From JBHEKP01 sp041859375 (GTDB lineage: Bacteria > Hydrogenedentota > Hydrogenedentia > Hydrogenedentales > CAITNO01), in the NCBI GenBank assembly GCA_041859375.1, contig JBHEKP010000243.1:1-41118 (forward strand): a stretch of DNA of 41,118 bases. Direction: 5' to 3'. The position numbers were made by a program, and so were the translations under genes. Positions 1-10,084 of the stretch are shown piece by piece (position 1 is the first letter of the stretch; the number at the start of each line of letters is the position of its first letter). The notes under the pieces were generated by a model that worked only from the letters and a program-made list of their open reading frames with translations, did not search any database and was not told the DNA's origin.

Positions 1-2939
1 CGCACATAAGTGCCTGTAATGGGAGTGGTCAGGTTCTTGCTTACCAGAACACCCTGCGAAACCGGGGCATCCCAGCCGGCAATTGTTTTAAATTCCGCCG
101 TATACCCGCCTGTCGGGACGTTGCTGATGGTGTCTCCGGAATTCTTCCACGCCGTGTCGGGACCGGTGGTCAGACGCCACTGTGCACCCGCCGACACCGC
201 GGCGGGGGGCAGCAGACCGGCTGTCACAGAACCCACATGACGCGCATAATTCGCGGTGATTGTCATGTCCTGCGTAACATTCGTGACAGTTACGGGATTG
301 GCCGCCGACACAAAGCCGCCCGTCCCCGTCCAGTTCACAAAATCATAATTTGCGGGCACCACCGCCGTGACCGGGGTGCAGTTGCCCCCCGGAGCAATTG
401 ACTGCGCCGTTGTTCCCGTCAATGACGCGCCCGGCGTGCCGTCGGTCTGGAAATTAACGGCAAAGGGCAGCACGACAGTGGTGGTCCCCAGTTCCCCGAA
501 GCCCCGCCATGCGCTGTCACAATACGCCTGCACCTGATAGGCATAGACCCCGCTGGTCTTCCCCGTGATTGCATAGGAGTTTGTGACGACATTGTTGTTC
601 AACGAGACCCAGTTTCCATAAGAGGGTATTTCGGTTCCCGTTATCGAAATGTCATCCACGGCGTAACCGTATCCGGGAAAAGTCGACCAGCCGCTTGTAT
701 GCTCAAAATTGGCCACAAACCTGAGGATGCACTGATCGTTCAAATTGATGCCAACGGCGTTCATGCTGGCATAGTTGTAGCTTCTAAGCGACCAGGGATC
801 TATATACCCGGAATAGGTTCCCAGCGTCTTCCACGTGTTGCCGGAATCGTTGGATATCTGGCATTTCATGTATCCGTTGCCGGAACCCAGATGGGAAATG
901 AGGTAGAAGGAGACGGTGGTTCCAGAAAGCACCTTGAAGGGTTTGCGCATGGAAAGCGCCTGCACGGAGGAATACCATTTCCCCCCGTAATACCTGTGCA
1001 TGGCATAACTGTAAGAGCCGGTGCGCGCGCCGCCGTTGTCCCGGCGCACGGTGCCGCTCAGGTTCCAGTTCTCGTACATGGCGTCCTCGTTTTCGGCGCC
1101 ATCCGAGAAACTGGTGAGTGTTACCGCCGTGCCCTCCTGTATTTCATACTTTGTGGCGTTGGTGCAGGTGCCCCAGTTCACCGTGTATCCCGGGGTGGTC
1201 ACGGACTGGCTGGAAACCGTGGGTTTCACCGTGGACACGGAATAGGTCATGGTGCTCTGGGCCGCCGAAAAAGTGTTGAGGCGGACCCGTGAATAAGACG
1301 CGCTGCTGTCGGTGCGGTTGTAATAATGCGCGGCCTGGTACATCATCGCGTTGGTGCTCTGGTTGCCGCTCTGGTCCCTGAACCCCCCGGCGAGTCCGTT
1401 GGTGGATGTCCATGCGTCGCCGGATTCGGAACGGGCGGTTTTGCCCCCCAGGGAATTGTCCCCGTCGGCCTCCTCCATCTTCACCGCGGGATGCGCCCAG
1501 GTGCCCAAATCGTTGTTGGCGCTTTTCGCGTCGATATGGTAAATCAAAATGCCCGGATAAATGGCCGGATCGTTGTCAAACCCGGTTTTTGAACGGTTTT
1601 CCACAAGGAAGTACTCGTCATTGGCCATGCCGTCGCGGAACATGTGCACCACGGGGTTGGCCTCCACATTGGCGATGGACACCGTCCCAAGGGAATGGAT
1701 CTGCTGCGGTTTCACGAAACCGAGCATGTATTTCGACCAGGCACAGAAATGGGCGGGGCGTTTTCCGTCGGAACCGTTCCACGAACCGCTCGCCATCAGT
1801 CCCCAGTATCCCAGCCCGTAGGTTGTGGAACTGTAATCATACAAATCGGGGAGCCCGAAAAAATGGCCCATTTCATGGCAAACCACACCGATTCGGGTGA
1901 TGGAGGTGCTGGTTGTAAGTCCGCGCAGCGCCGGTTCGGTGTGCGCGCTTTTCATTTTCACGCCGTCCTTGGTCACCGGGGACGTCAATTCCCACTGGGA
2001 AGACCAAATACAGGTGGTTGGATTACCGGAATATTCCTGGCCGTGCCCGGAGTGAATCACCGTGAGGCAATCCACCCAGCCGTCCCCGTCCGAGTCCCCC
2101 TGGGAAAAGTCAAAACCGGCGGTGTCCGCCGCATTAATCGCGTCTGCCACCATTACCTGCCAGTTGGTGTCCGTGCTGGCCCCGTCTGCGCCGTAATAGG
2201 ATTCAATCTGCGGCAGCCGGACCCAGGAGGTGACCACGGAATTGACGGTCATCTTTCCATAGGACACCTCCTGGTAATAATCCTTCACCGAGCCCACCGC
2301 ACCGTCGCCGCTGTGGCCGGTTTCGTTGAAAAGATTGGTGTATTCGGTGGTGTTCACCCGTCCCTTGCTGGACAGGACCGTGCCGCCCGTTGTGTCCCAA
2401 TGGTCATTGAAACAGGCCAGAATGACAATATTTTTCACGCTTGTGGTGCCTGAAACGGGTATCGCCGCCGGAGGCGGGGTCTCACTGTCCTCCCCGGACT
2501 GGGCGGCGGCGGGAACACCAGGGACAGACCGGGCGTCCCGCCCCCGCAGCGCCCTTCTTTCCTCCAATTGCCCCTCAACACGGCGCTTGATGGATATGCG
2601 GTCGGGCAGGTATCCCCTGCGCGCGCCCACCACCTCCGGACGAACCCGCCCCACCCGCGCATCGGGCATGGCCTCAAGAGCCAGACGGCCGGACACGGGC
2701 CGCGCATATTTCCAGAAACCATCCCCCGAATCCAGGACAACCGGATACCCCTCATCCGTTTCATCCCAACTGTAAAATTCATCCCCGCGCCGCTGAACCA
2801 TAAACTTGACGCCGTCCGGCTGCGCCGTCTCAACCGCATGGGGATAAGCGCTCACCGCCCAGGCGTTTGCCGAAAAAAACACCCCTCCGGCGAAAAAAAT
2901 GAAAAAGAACACGGAGACAAAACAAATGCCTTTTCCCAT
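1..2939 (-). CDS. Secreted M6-family metalloprotease with C-terminal repeat domains (3' end outside window)
   Basis: An open frame runs from an ATG at 2939 off the left edge of the window, so about 979 residues are visible and the C-terminus is missing. The start has AAGGG seven bases upstream. Residues 1-28 form a hydrophobic signal peptide ending SANAWA. A typical M6 pro-region follows (EFYSWDETDEGYPVV), and the zinc-protease motif HEMGHFFGLPD lies at about residues 355-365 (HExxHxxGxxD). After the catalytic domain come beta-sandwich-like segments, then an InlB-like divergent repeat (YDFVNWTGTGGF). The last visible part is a SVTAGLLPPAAVSAGAQW-type repeat of the kind seen in extracellular proteins of Planctomycetes and Verrucomicrobia. 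It probably degrades extracellular protein. The M6 assignment is secure; substrate and full length are unknown. Confidence 0.9.
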   Translation of the reverse strand, partial: MGKGICFVSVFFFIFFAGGVFFSANAWAVSAYPHAVETAQPDGVKFMVQRRGDEFYSWDETDEGYPVVLDSGDGFWKYARPVSGRLALEAMPDARVGRVRPEVVGARRGYLPDRISIKRRVEGQLEERRALRGRDARSVPGVPAAAQSGEDSETPPPAAIPVSGTTSVKNIVILACFNDHWDTTGGTVLSSKGRVNTTEYTNLFNETGHSGDGAVGSVKDYYQEVSYGKMTVNSVVTSWVRLPQIESYYGADGASTDTNWQVMVADAINAADTAGFDFSQGDSDGDGWVDCLTVIHSGHGQEYSGNPTTCIWSSQWELTSPVTKDGVKMKSAHTEPALRGLTTSTSITRIGVVCHEMGHFFGLPDLYDYSSTTYGLGYWGLMASGSWNGSDGKRPAHFCAWSKYMLGFVKPQQIHSLGTVSIANVEANPVVHMFRDGMANDEYFLVENRSKTGFDNDPAIYPGILIYHIDAKSANNDLGTWAHPAVKMEEADGDNSLGGKTARSESGDAWTSTNGLAGGFRDQSGNQSTNAMMYQAAHYYNRTDSSASYSRVRLNTFSAAQSTMTYSVSTVKPTVSSQSVTTPGYTVNWGTCTNATKYEIQEGTAVTLTSFSDGAENEDAMYENWNLSGTVRRDNGGARTGSYSYAMHRYYGGKWYSSVQALSMRKPFKVLSGTTVSFYLISHLGSGNGYMKCQISNDSGNTWKTLGTYSGYIDPWSLRSYNYASMNAVGINLNDQCILRFVANFEHTSGWSTFPGYGYAVDDISITGTEIPSYGNWVSLNNNVVTNSYAITGKTSGVYAYQVQAYCDSAWRGFGELGTTTVVLPFAVNFQTDGTPGASLTGTTAQSIAPGGNCTPVTAVVPANYDFVNWTGTGGFVSAANPVTVTNVTQDMTITANYARHVGSVTAGLLPPAAVSAGAQWRLTTGPDTAWKNSGDTISNVPTGGYTAEFKTIAGWDAPVSQGVLVSKNLTTPITGTYV

Positions 2940-2983
2940 GACGTCACCCTTTCCCGCCCCGCCGTCCTTGATTCTTGTTTGTC

Positions 2984-3012
2984 ACTATAGCACTTGACGG
3001 AAAAATGGACAA
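2984..3012 (-). promoter_or_regulatory. Sigma-70-like promoter for the M6 protease
   Basis: On the minus strand TTGTCC and TATAGT are separated by 17 bases, with a TGC just before the -10 (extended -10). The predicted transcript starts about 38 bases upstream of the ATG at 2939. Sequence match only. Confidence 0.6.
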
Positions 3013-3029
3013 TCATTTTTCGCGACTGT

Positions 3030-3064
3030 CAAAAAAACCGCGCCCCGGAACGGTTCCGGGGCGG
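3030..3064 (-). terminator. Intrinsic terminator downstream of the nitroreductase gene
   Basis: On the minus strand a GC-rich hairpin (CCGCCCCGGAAC paired with GTTCCGGGGCGCGG, nearly perfect) is followed directly by seven T residues. It lies about 30 bases after the stop of the nitroreductase gene and just upstream of the M6 protease promoter, so it separates the two transcription units. Confidence 0.85.
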
Positions 3065-3094
3065 TAAGCACAGGGTTTTGTCAAGAGTTTAAAA

Positions 3095-3700
3095 TCAGTC
3101 GAAGCGGTTGTTCACCACCACTTCCTCCAAGGCAAGCTGCCCGCCGCGCTCCCTTGCCGGAGCGATGGCCTTGCCGACGGCGACAAACATGGCAATGACA
3201 TGGTCCTCGGGAAGGTTGATTAATTTACCGACGGCATCAAAATCGAAGCCAACCATGGGGCAGGAGTCGTAGCCCATGGCCTTTGCGGCGAGCATGAGTG
3301 TCTGGGCGGCAATGCCGCAGGAGCGCATGGCCTCGTCGCGCTGCACCTGATCGCGCCCCCGGTAATAGGCGTCAATGGCGGGAACCACAAAGTTCTGAAC
3401 CTCCGGCGGCGCATTGCGCCAATACCGGACCGGTTCCTTCTCCCAAGACTTGAGATCGGCACACAGGATGACCAGCAGGGAGGCGTCGGTGACCTGGGCC
3501 TGGTCCCACGAAACAGCACGGATTTGTTTTTTCAACTCCGGGTCGGTCACGACGACAAAGCGCCAATTTTGAATGTTGAAGGAGGTTGGGGAAAGAATCA
3601 CGCCCGACAGCAGGCGGGCCGTTTCCTCACACCCCATTTTGTGGTCGGGATCGTAATGTTTTACCGCCCGACGCGCCTCAATTGCGGCAAAAGTGTCCAT
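3095..3700 (-). CDS. Nitroreductase family FMN oxidoreductase
   Basis: A 201-residue protein of the NfsB/YodC-like nitroreductase fold, which uses FMN and NAD(P)H to reduce nitro or quinone compounds in the cytosol. Visible family features are the N-terminal EARRAVKHYD segment (FMN phosphate contact), SPTSFNIQNWRFVVV (FMN ribityl region) and MGYDSCPMVGFD near residue 150. Length is normal for the family. I chose the ATG at 3700 because GGAG sits eight bases upstream; an in-frame start eight codons earlier lacks a ribosome site. It is monocistronic and ends in a strong terminator. The true substrate cannot be read from sequence. Confidence 0.9.
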   Translation of the reverse strand: MDTFAAIEARRAVKHYDPDHKMGCEETARLLSGVILSPTSFNIQNWRFVVVTDPELKKQIRAVSWDQAQVTDASLLVILCADLKSWEKEPVRYWRNAPPEVQNFVVPAIDAYYRGRDQVQRDEAMRSCGIAAQTLMLAAKAMGYDSCPMVGFDFDAVGKLINLPEDHVIAMFVAVGKAIAPARERGGQLALEEVVVNNRFD

Positions 3701-3804
3701 TTTGGTTCTCCACTGGGTTTGCACTGGCGGGTAAGTTTACTCCACAACGCATGATCAAAAACATGCCCTTTGGGGGAATAATTCCAAACAGGAATTCATC
3801 GCAG

Positions 3805-3834
3805 TTGTGGCGTCCATGGATGTTGGCCAATAAT
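3805..3834 (+). promoter_or_regulatory. Possible promoter for the URO-D-family gene
   Basis: TTGTGG and AATAAT are separated by 18 bases, ending 33 bases before the ATG at 3868. The match is modest and the region is short, so this is a weak call. Confidence 0.35.
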
Positions 3835-3867
3835 GCCGCAACAGCAACCGGCGGGATGTAAGTCAAA

Positions 3868-5001
3868 ATGACCACAGATTTGAAAAGATTTCTGGCGTGC
3901 ATGGAATACGAAACCTCCGACCGGCGGCCCAACCATGAACTCTGCGCATGGCCCCAGACCGCGGAAAGGTGGCGAAACGAGGCGCCGGAAGCAGTGGCGG
4001 GCTTTCATTGGAATTGGTTTGAGGGCGAGGATTCCTTCGGCCTGGACCGGCGTGAATACATTCCCGTGAATTTTGACTTTATCCCGCCCTTCCAGGCGGA
4101 AGTGCTGGCGGACGAGGGCGACTATGAAATTGTCCGGGACGGCCACGGCATTGTCACGCGCGCGCTGAAAGCGGGCAGCGTCAACGGCGGCCGCATGTCC
4201 ATGGACCAGCATCTGCGCCATCCCGTGGAAAGTCCGGAGGACTGGCCGGAAATAAAACGCCGTCTCGTGCCCGGCCTGCCGGAGCGCTATCCGCCGGACT
4301 GGGAGGGAAAGATTGGGGGCTGGGAGCGGCGCGGCCATGTGCTGGTGCTGGGGCACAACTGCGCTGCCAACGGCTTCTACTGGCGCGCCCGCGAGTTCAT
4401 GGGCACGGAGAACCTTTCCCTGGCCTTTTTTCTGCATCCGGAAATGGTCCACGACATGATGGAAACCTTTGCGGATCTCATCATCGAAACAGCCCGGCCC
4501 ATTCTGGAAAAGGTGCGGATTGACTATTTCACGCTGAACGAGGACCTCTCAATGAAAACGGGGCCGCTGCTGGGGCCGGAACTCTATGCCGAGTTCATCC
4601 AGCCGCGGCTGCGGCGCATGGTGGATTTTTTCAAGGGCCACGGCTGCCGTTATTTTGCCGTTGACAGCGACGGCGACCCGACGGTGCTCATCCCCCTGAT
4701 GATGGACGCCGGGGTGGACACCCTGTGGCCCATCGAACGGGCCAGCGGTGTGGGCCCCATGGAATGGCGCAGGCGCTTTGGCCGGGAATTGCGCCTGTGG
4801 GGCGGGGTGGACAAACGGGAGATCGCCAAGGGGCCGGAGGCCATCCGTGCGCACCTGCGCCAATTCATCCCCCTCATTGAGGAGGGCGGATTCATACCCA
4901 CCCTGGACCATGCCGTGCCGCCGGACATCTCCTGGGACAACTGGCGTTACTACATGGACGCAAAGCACCACCTGCTCGCGGGGGAATTCGGGAGCCTTTG
5001 A
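3868..5001 (+). CDS. Uroporphyrinogen-decarboxylase-family (URO-D-like) methyltransferase-type protein
   Basis: A 377-residue protein of the URO-D superfamily, which contains heme-pathway HemE and the corrinoid methyltransferases such as MtaA/MtbA. The start MTTDLKRFLACMEYE matches the usual RFLACMxxE opening of this paralog group. The tail GGFIPTLDHAVPPDISWDNW is typical of the many URO-D-like copies in Planctomycetes and related phyla. In MtaA-type enzymes zinc is held by His-x-Cys and a later Cys; here the equivalent places appear to read AVDSDGD and LDHAVPPD, so a classical zinc methyltransferase site is not evident. True HemE is unlikely because its conserved N-terminal arginine region is absent. 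The exact reaction is unknown. The gene stands alone between a nitroreductase and rpoD on the other strand. Confidence 0.85.
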   Translation: MTTDLKRFLACMEYETSDRRPNHELCAWPQTAERWRNEAPEAVAGFHWNWFEGEDSFGLDRREYIPVNFDFIPPFQAEVLADEGDYEIVRDGHGIVTRALKAGSVNGGRMSMDQHLRHPVESPEDWPEIKRRLVPGLPERYPPDWEGKIGGWERRGHVLVLGHNCAANGFYWRAREFMGTENLSLAFFLHPEMVHDMMETFADLIIETARPILEKVRIDYFTLNEDLSMKTGPLLGPELYAEFIQPRLRRMVDFFKGHGCRYFAVDSDGDPTVLIPLMMDAGVDTLWPIERASGVGPMEWRRRFGRELRLWGGVDKREIAKGPEAIRAHLRQFIPLIEEGGFIPTLDHAVPPDISWDNWRYYMDAKHHLLAGEFGSL

Positions 5002-5060
5002 CCGCAATCCCACACCGGCACCCCTGCCGTTCCTTTTCTTAAATTCCGCACCGCCCAAAA

Positions 5061-5094
5061 CAAAACCGCCCTCCCCGTGCGCGGGGGAGGACGG
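5061..5094 (-). terminator. Intrinsic terminator of the dnaG-rpoD transcript
   Basis: Read on the minus strand, CCGTCCTCCCC and GGGGAGGGCGG form an 11-bp stem (one G-U pair) followed by TTTTGTTTTG. It begins about 20 bases past the rpoD stop. The wobble pair forms only on this strand, which supports the orientation. Confidence 0.85.
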
Positions 5095-5116
5095 TTGGAA
5101 TCGTTCATACGGACGG

Positions 5117-6883
<1,767 letters not shown>

Positions 6884-6958
6884 GTGTCCCTCGTTTCCAA
6901 GTTTGACCATGCCGTGTGTGCGCAACCGCCGCGCCCGCCCGGGCCGGCGTCCCTGTCC

Positions 6959-8752
6959 TCAGTTCGGCTTCAGGGCGTGAAGCCGTTTCATCAATTCCAT
7001 CTGCTCCCGGGTGAGTTCCCGGAGCCCCTCGGCGTCCTTGTCCCGCTGGGCGCGCCGGATTTCCTCGTTGATGCGCCGCCCCTCGGCCGTTAGCGCGTCC
7101 CGCAGCAGCCGGTTGGCCATGCCGCCCACAATGGCCCGGGCGTGCGGCTCACCCATGCTCTCCACCACCGCCGCCGCGCTGTACAGCGCGCAGGCGGCCT
7201 CGTTGCCGAAATCCTGCGCCGAAGCCCCGGGGGGGGCGTCCCCGTCCAGGGCAAGCACCCACTGGAGCACCTCGGCGACCGGCGTGTCCGGCAGGCGCAT
7301 GTCCGCCAGGGCTCCCCCGGCGATCCGGCGCAGTTCCGGATACAGCAGCAGGGCGGCAATAAAGTCCACCGCATCCTTGACGGGCCGGGCGTCGTCCGGC
7401 GTCCGCGCCTCCGGGGCGCGCGCCGCCCGTGATTCGTCGCGGCGGTCCGCCTCCCGGCGGAACTGCTCAAACTCGCGCCGGCAGGCCCATTCATGTATGT
7501 CCAGCGCTTTGGCGATCTTTTTCAGATACGCGTCCGTCAGCATCGTGTCATTGACGCCGCGCAAAATCTGAAACAGTTCGCGGGCCACCTCGGTCTGGCC
7601 CTCAATCGTGCCCACACGCGCGGCGCTCATGTTCACATAAAACGAGACGAAATCAGGGGCCGCCGCCAGCAGCCCCGCGAACGCCTCCGCCCCGTCGTCG
7701 CGGATGAAGTCGTCCGGGTCTTTGCCGCCGGGCAGCGCCATGGCCCGCACATGCAGCCCCGCCGCGGTGAGCACGCCCGTGCCGCGCAGCGCCGCCTTGA
7801 TGCCCGCCGCGTCGCCGTCGTACACCAGCACCACCTCGCCCACATAGCGGCGGATGAGCGCCGCCTGCTGCTCCGTCAGCGCGGTGCCGCAGGTGGCCAC
7901 CACGTTTTTAAAGCCAGCATCGGCGCAGCGCAGCAGATCAATGTACCCTTCGACCACAATCGCGAACTTCTCGTTTCGCAGCGCGTCGCGCCCCTCATAC
8001 AGGCCGTACAGCACCCGGCTCTTTTTGTACACCGGCGTTTCCGGCGAATTCACATACTTGGCGGGGCTCTCCCCGGAAAGATCCCTTCCCCCGAAGGCCA
8101 CCATGTTGCCGGACACGTCCCGAATCGGAAAAATAAGCCGGTTCCGGAAGAAGTCATACAGGCCCCGGTCGCCCCGGTCGCCGCGGCGGCAGAGGCCGGA
8201 AGCCTCTATCACATAATCCCTGAACTGCCGTTTCACCGCGGCGTCATAAAGCGCCGACCAGTCGTTGGGACCGAAGCCAACCATGAACTTGGCCGCTGTT
8301 TCGGAATTCAACTTTCGCTTTTCAAGGTATGCCCGCGCCTGCGCGCCCCTTGTCGCATCCGTGAACTGGCGCCGGAAGAATTCCGCCGCAAACTTGCCCA
8401 GCTCCAGCAACTGGGCGCGCATGTATTCCTCACGGTCGTCCTGTTCCGTGGGGGCGCTCAACCGGATGCCTGCCGAGTCCGCCAGTTTGCGCAGGGCCTC
8501 GCTGAAGGTAAGACCCTCAAATTCCATCAGGAACCGTATCGCATCGCCGCCCTTTCCACTGCTGAAACAGTGGTACATCTGCCGGTCACGGCTGACCATG
8601 AAGGACGGGGTCTTTTCGTTGCTAAAAGGGGACAGGGCCTTGTATCGGTTGGAGCCGGACGGTTTTAACTCTATGCGTGCGCTGATGACATCCACGATGT
8701 CCACCGCACTGAGCACCTGGGTGATTATTTCGCGCGTGTACCGTTGAACCAA
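6959..8752 (-). CDS. dnaG: DNA primase (DnaG) with a degenerate zinc-binding motif; TTG start
   Basis: DnaG makes RNA primers for the replication fork. This 597-residue protein has the N-terminal zinc-finger domain, the catalytic core with TOPRIM motifs (EGYID at about 268-272, YDGDAAG at about 311-317) and a C-terminal helicase-binding-like region. In E. coli zinc is held by C40, H43, C61 and C64; here the aligned residues are Ser41, Ser44, Cys62 and Ser65, so three of four ligands are gone while the surrounding NEKTPSF and GKGGD motifs are intact. I chose the TTG at 8752 because the protein then aligns end to end with E. coli DnaG and AAGG lies eight bases upstream; another TTG, 15 codons earlier, is possible. 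It is first in an operon with rpoD; no rpsU is present. Confidence 0.96.
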   Translation of the reverse strand: MVQRYTREIITQVLSAVDIVDVISARIELKPSGSNRYKALSPFSNEKTPSFMVSRDRQMYHCFSSGKGGDAIRFLMEFEGLTFSEALRKLADSAGIRLSAPTEQDDREEYMRAQLLELGKFAAEFFRRQFTDATRGAQARAYLEKRKLNSETAAKFMVGFGPNDWSALYDAAVKRQFRDYVIEASGLCRRGDRGDRGLYDFFRNRLIFPIRDVSGNMVAFGGRDLSGESPAKYVNSPETPVYKKSRVLYGLYEGRDALRNEKFAIVVEGYIDLLRCADAGFKNVVATCGTALTEQQAALIRRYVGEVVLVYDGDAAGIKAALRGTGVLTAAGLHVRAMALPGGKDPDDFIRDDGAEAFAGLLAAAPDFVSFYVNMSAARVGTIEGQTEVARELFQILRGVNDTMLTDAYLKKIAKALDIHEWACRREFEQFRREADRRDESRAARAPEARTPDDARPVKDAVDFIAALLLYPELRRIAGGALADMRLPDTPVAEVLQWVLALDGDAPPGASAQDFGNEAACALYSAAAVVESMGEPHARAIVGGMANRLLRDALTAEGRRINEEIRRAQRDKDAEGLRELTREQMELMKRLHALKPN

Positions 8753-8823
8753 ACCGGCTGCCTTATTAATAACTGAACGCCGTGCTTTTTTGTGCAAGCA
8801 CAGCGTTTACAATTAGTTAAACC

Positions 8824-8840
8824 AACACCGCCACGGTGTT
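8824..8840. repeat. Perfect inverted repeat in the dnaG leader
   Basis: AACACCG and CGGTGTT are separated by three bases and lie in the region predicted to be the 5' leader of the dnaG-rpoD transcript. There is no T-run, so it is not a terminator. It could be a small operator or an RNA hairpin. Confidence 0.4.
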
Positions 8841-8865
8841 TTTAATGTCAAATTTTAAAAAATGG

Positions 8866-8893
8866 CATAATACACCCGTTGGCAATTTGTCAA
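8866..8893 (-). promoter_or_regulatory. Sigma-70-like promoter for dnaG-rpoD
   Basis: On the minus strand a perfect TTGACA is followed after 15 bases by TATTAT. The spacing is shorter than the ideal 17, but both hexamers are strong. The predicted start is about 105 bases upstream of the TTG start, giving a leader that contains the inverted repeat. Confidence 0.55.
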
Positions 8894-9149
8894 GACGAGC
8901 AAAGTTTACCATGTTCCCAAGGCTATTGTCAAACGCCGATTTTAATCATGCCCCGCTTTGGAAAAGCCCTGGTAATAGCCGGAGTTTGGGATACTTAACA
9001 ACAATTCGGGTTGACATTACCACCCCCGGGAATATCTGTGTGATAATTGCGGCAAAGGGCGGCCGGATGCCGGACGATTCCGGACCGGCGGTTTTCCGCG
9101 GGATGTCGCGGCCCCGCCCGGGACAACATGACACAGGAGGATGACTATA

Positions 9150-9326
9150 ATGGCGGTCAAAGTTGATCTTGATCAGTGTGCGGGTTGCGGTGACTGCGTT
9201 GAGGAATGCCCCACGAACGCCCTTTCCCTGAATGACGAGGGCAAGGCCCAGGTGACCGAGGACAATTGCGCGGACTGCGGCGCCTGCGTGGACGTTTGCC
9301 CCACCGGCGCGCTTTCGCTGGATTAA
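9150..9326 (+). CDS. 2[4Fe-4S] bacterial-type ferredoxin
   Basis: A 58-residue clostridial-type ferredoxin, a small cytosolic electron carrier. It has two classical cluster motifs, CAGCGDCVEECP and CADCGACVDVCP, each CxxCxxCxxxCP, symmetrically placed as in the family. Length is normal. The true start is the ATG at 9150, nine bases after a perfect AGGAGG; the ATG at 9141 abuts that site and cannot be used. No partner oxidoreductase is adjacent. Its presence fits an organism with low-potential, probably anaerobic, electron transfer, though that last point is inference. Confidence 0.97.
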   Translation: MAVKVDLDQCAGCGDCVEECPTNALSLNDEGKAQVTEDNCADCGACVDVCPTGALSLD

Positions 9327-9455
9327 TCCCGGGACACGTCCCCAAAACCACCCAGCTGGACTGTTAGTGAGGGTCGGCGATGCGCATGCCGCAGCACCGG
9401 CCCTTGTTTGTGTTTTAATCCCCCATTTGAGCGGCGCACGCCGGGAGGATTTTTC

Positions 9456-10073
9456 ATGACGGCACGACTGGCCGTGCTGCTTTCGGGCGGCGGCACCACC
9501 CTGCAAAACCTGCTGGACCGCATTGACGCGGGAACGTTGGACGCGCGGGTGGCGTGCGTCATTTCATCCCGGGAGGGTGTCCGCGGGCTGGAGCGCGCCG
9601 CGCGTCATGGCCTGCCCGCCGTGGCGCTGCCGCGCCGTTCTTTCCAGGACCACGCCTCCTTTAACGGGGCCGTCTGGGCGGAAATCAGAAAACACACGGT
9701 TGACTTGGTGGTGCTTGCCGGATTCATGTCCCTGCTGGACGTCCCCGCGGATTTTCACAACCGCATCATCAACGTGCATCCGGCGTTGATCCCCTCCTTT
9801 TGCGGGCACAAGATGTACGGCCACCATGTGCACGAGGCGGTGCTCGCCTACGGCGCCAAGATAAGCGGCGCAACGGTGCATTTTGTGGACGGTGAATACG
9901 ATCACGGCCCCATCATCCTTCAGGGCGCCGTGCCGGTGCTGGACGATGACACGCCGGACACGCTCGCCGACAGGGTGCAGGCCATGGAGCGCGAATTATA
10001 CCCCCGCGCCATCCAGTTGTTTGCCGAGGGGAAACTGGCCGTGGAGGGACGCCGCGTGCGCGTGCGCGGCTGA
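9456..10073 (+). CDS. purN: Phosphoribosylglycinamide formyltransferase (PurN)
   Basis: A 205-residue enzyme of purine synthesis that transfers a formyl group from 10-formyl-tetrahydrofolate to GAR. Visible motifs are LLSGGGTTLQNLLD near the N-terminus (GAR phosphate loop), INVHPALIPSF containing the catalytic Asn and His, and VDGEYDHGPII carrying the catalytic Asp. Size matches the family. The ATG at 9456 has GGGAGG seven bases upstream; an upstream in-frame codon at 9408 has none. The next gene starts 11 bases after the stop, so the two are probably cotranscribed. Confidence 0.96.
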   Translation: MTARLAVLLSGGGTTLQNLLDRIDAGTLDARVACVISSREGVRGLERAARHGLPAVALPRRSFQDHASFNGAVWAEIRKHTVDLVVLAGFMSLLDVPADFHNRIINVHPALIPSFCGHKMYGHHVHEAVLAYGAKISGATVHFVDGEYDHGPIILQGAVPVLDDDTPDTLADRVQAMERELYPRAIQLFAEGKLAVEGRRVRVRG

Positions 10074-10084
10074 AGGGAGACGGC

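Larger units (their letters stand above)
8753..9149. other. Divergent intergenic region between dnaG and the ferredoxin gene
   Basis: About 400 bases without a convincing gene; the upper part is clearly AT-richer than the neighbouring coding sequence. It holds a dnaG promoter on minus (TTGACA and TATTAT), a small inverted repeat, a candidate ferredoxin promoter on plus (a TTGACA at 9011 and an extended -10, TGTGATAAT, at 9039-9047), and the ferredoxin ribosome site AGGAGG at 9135-9140. Open frames crossing it have no ribosome site or recognisable motif. Confidence 0.6.
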
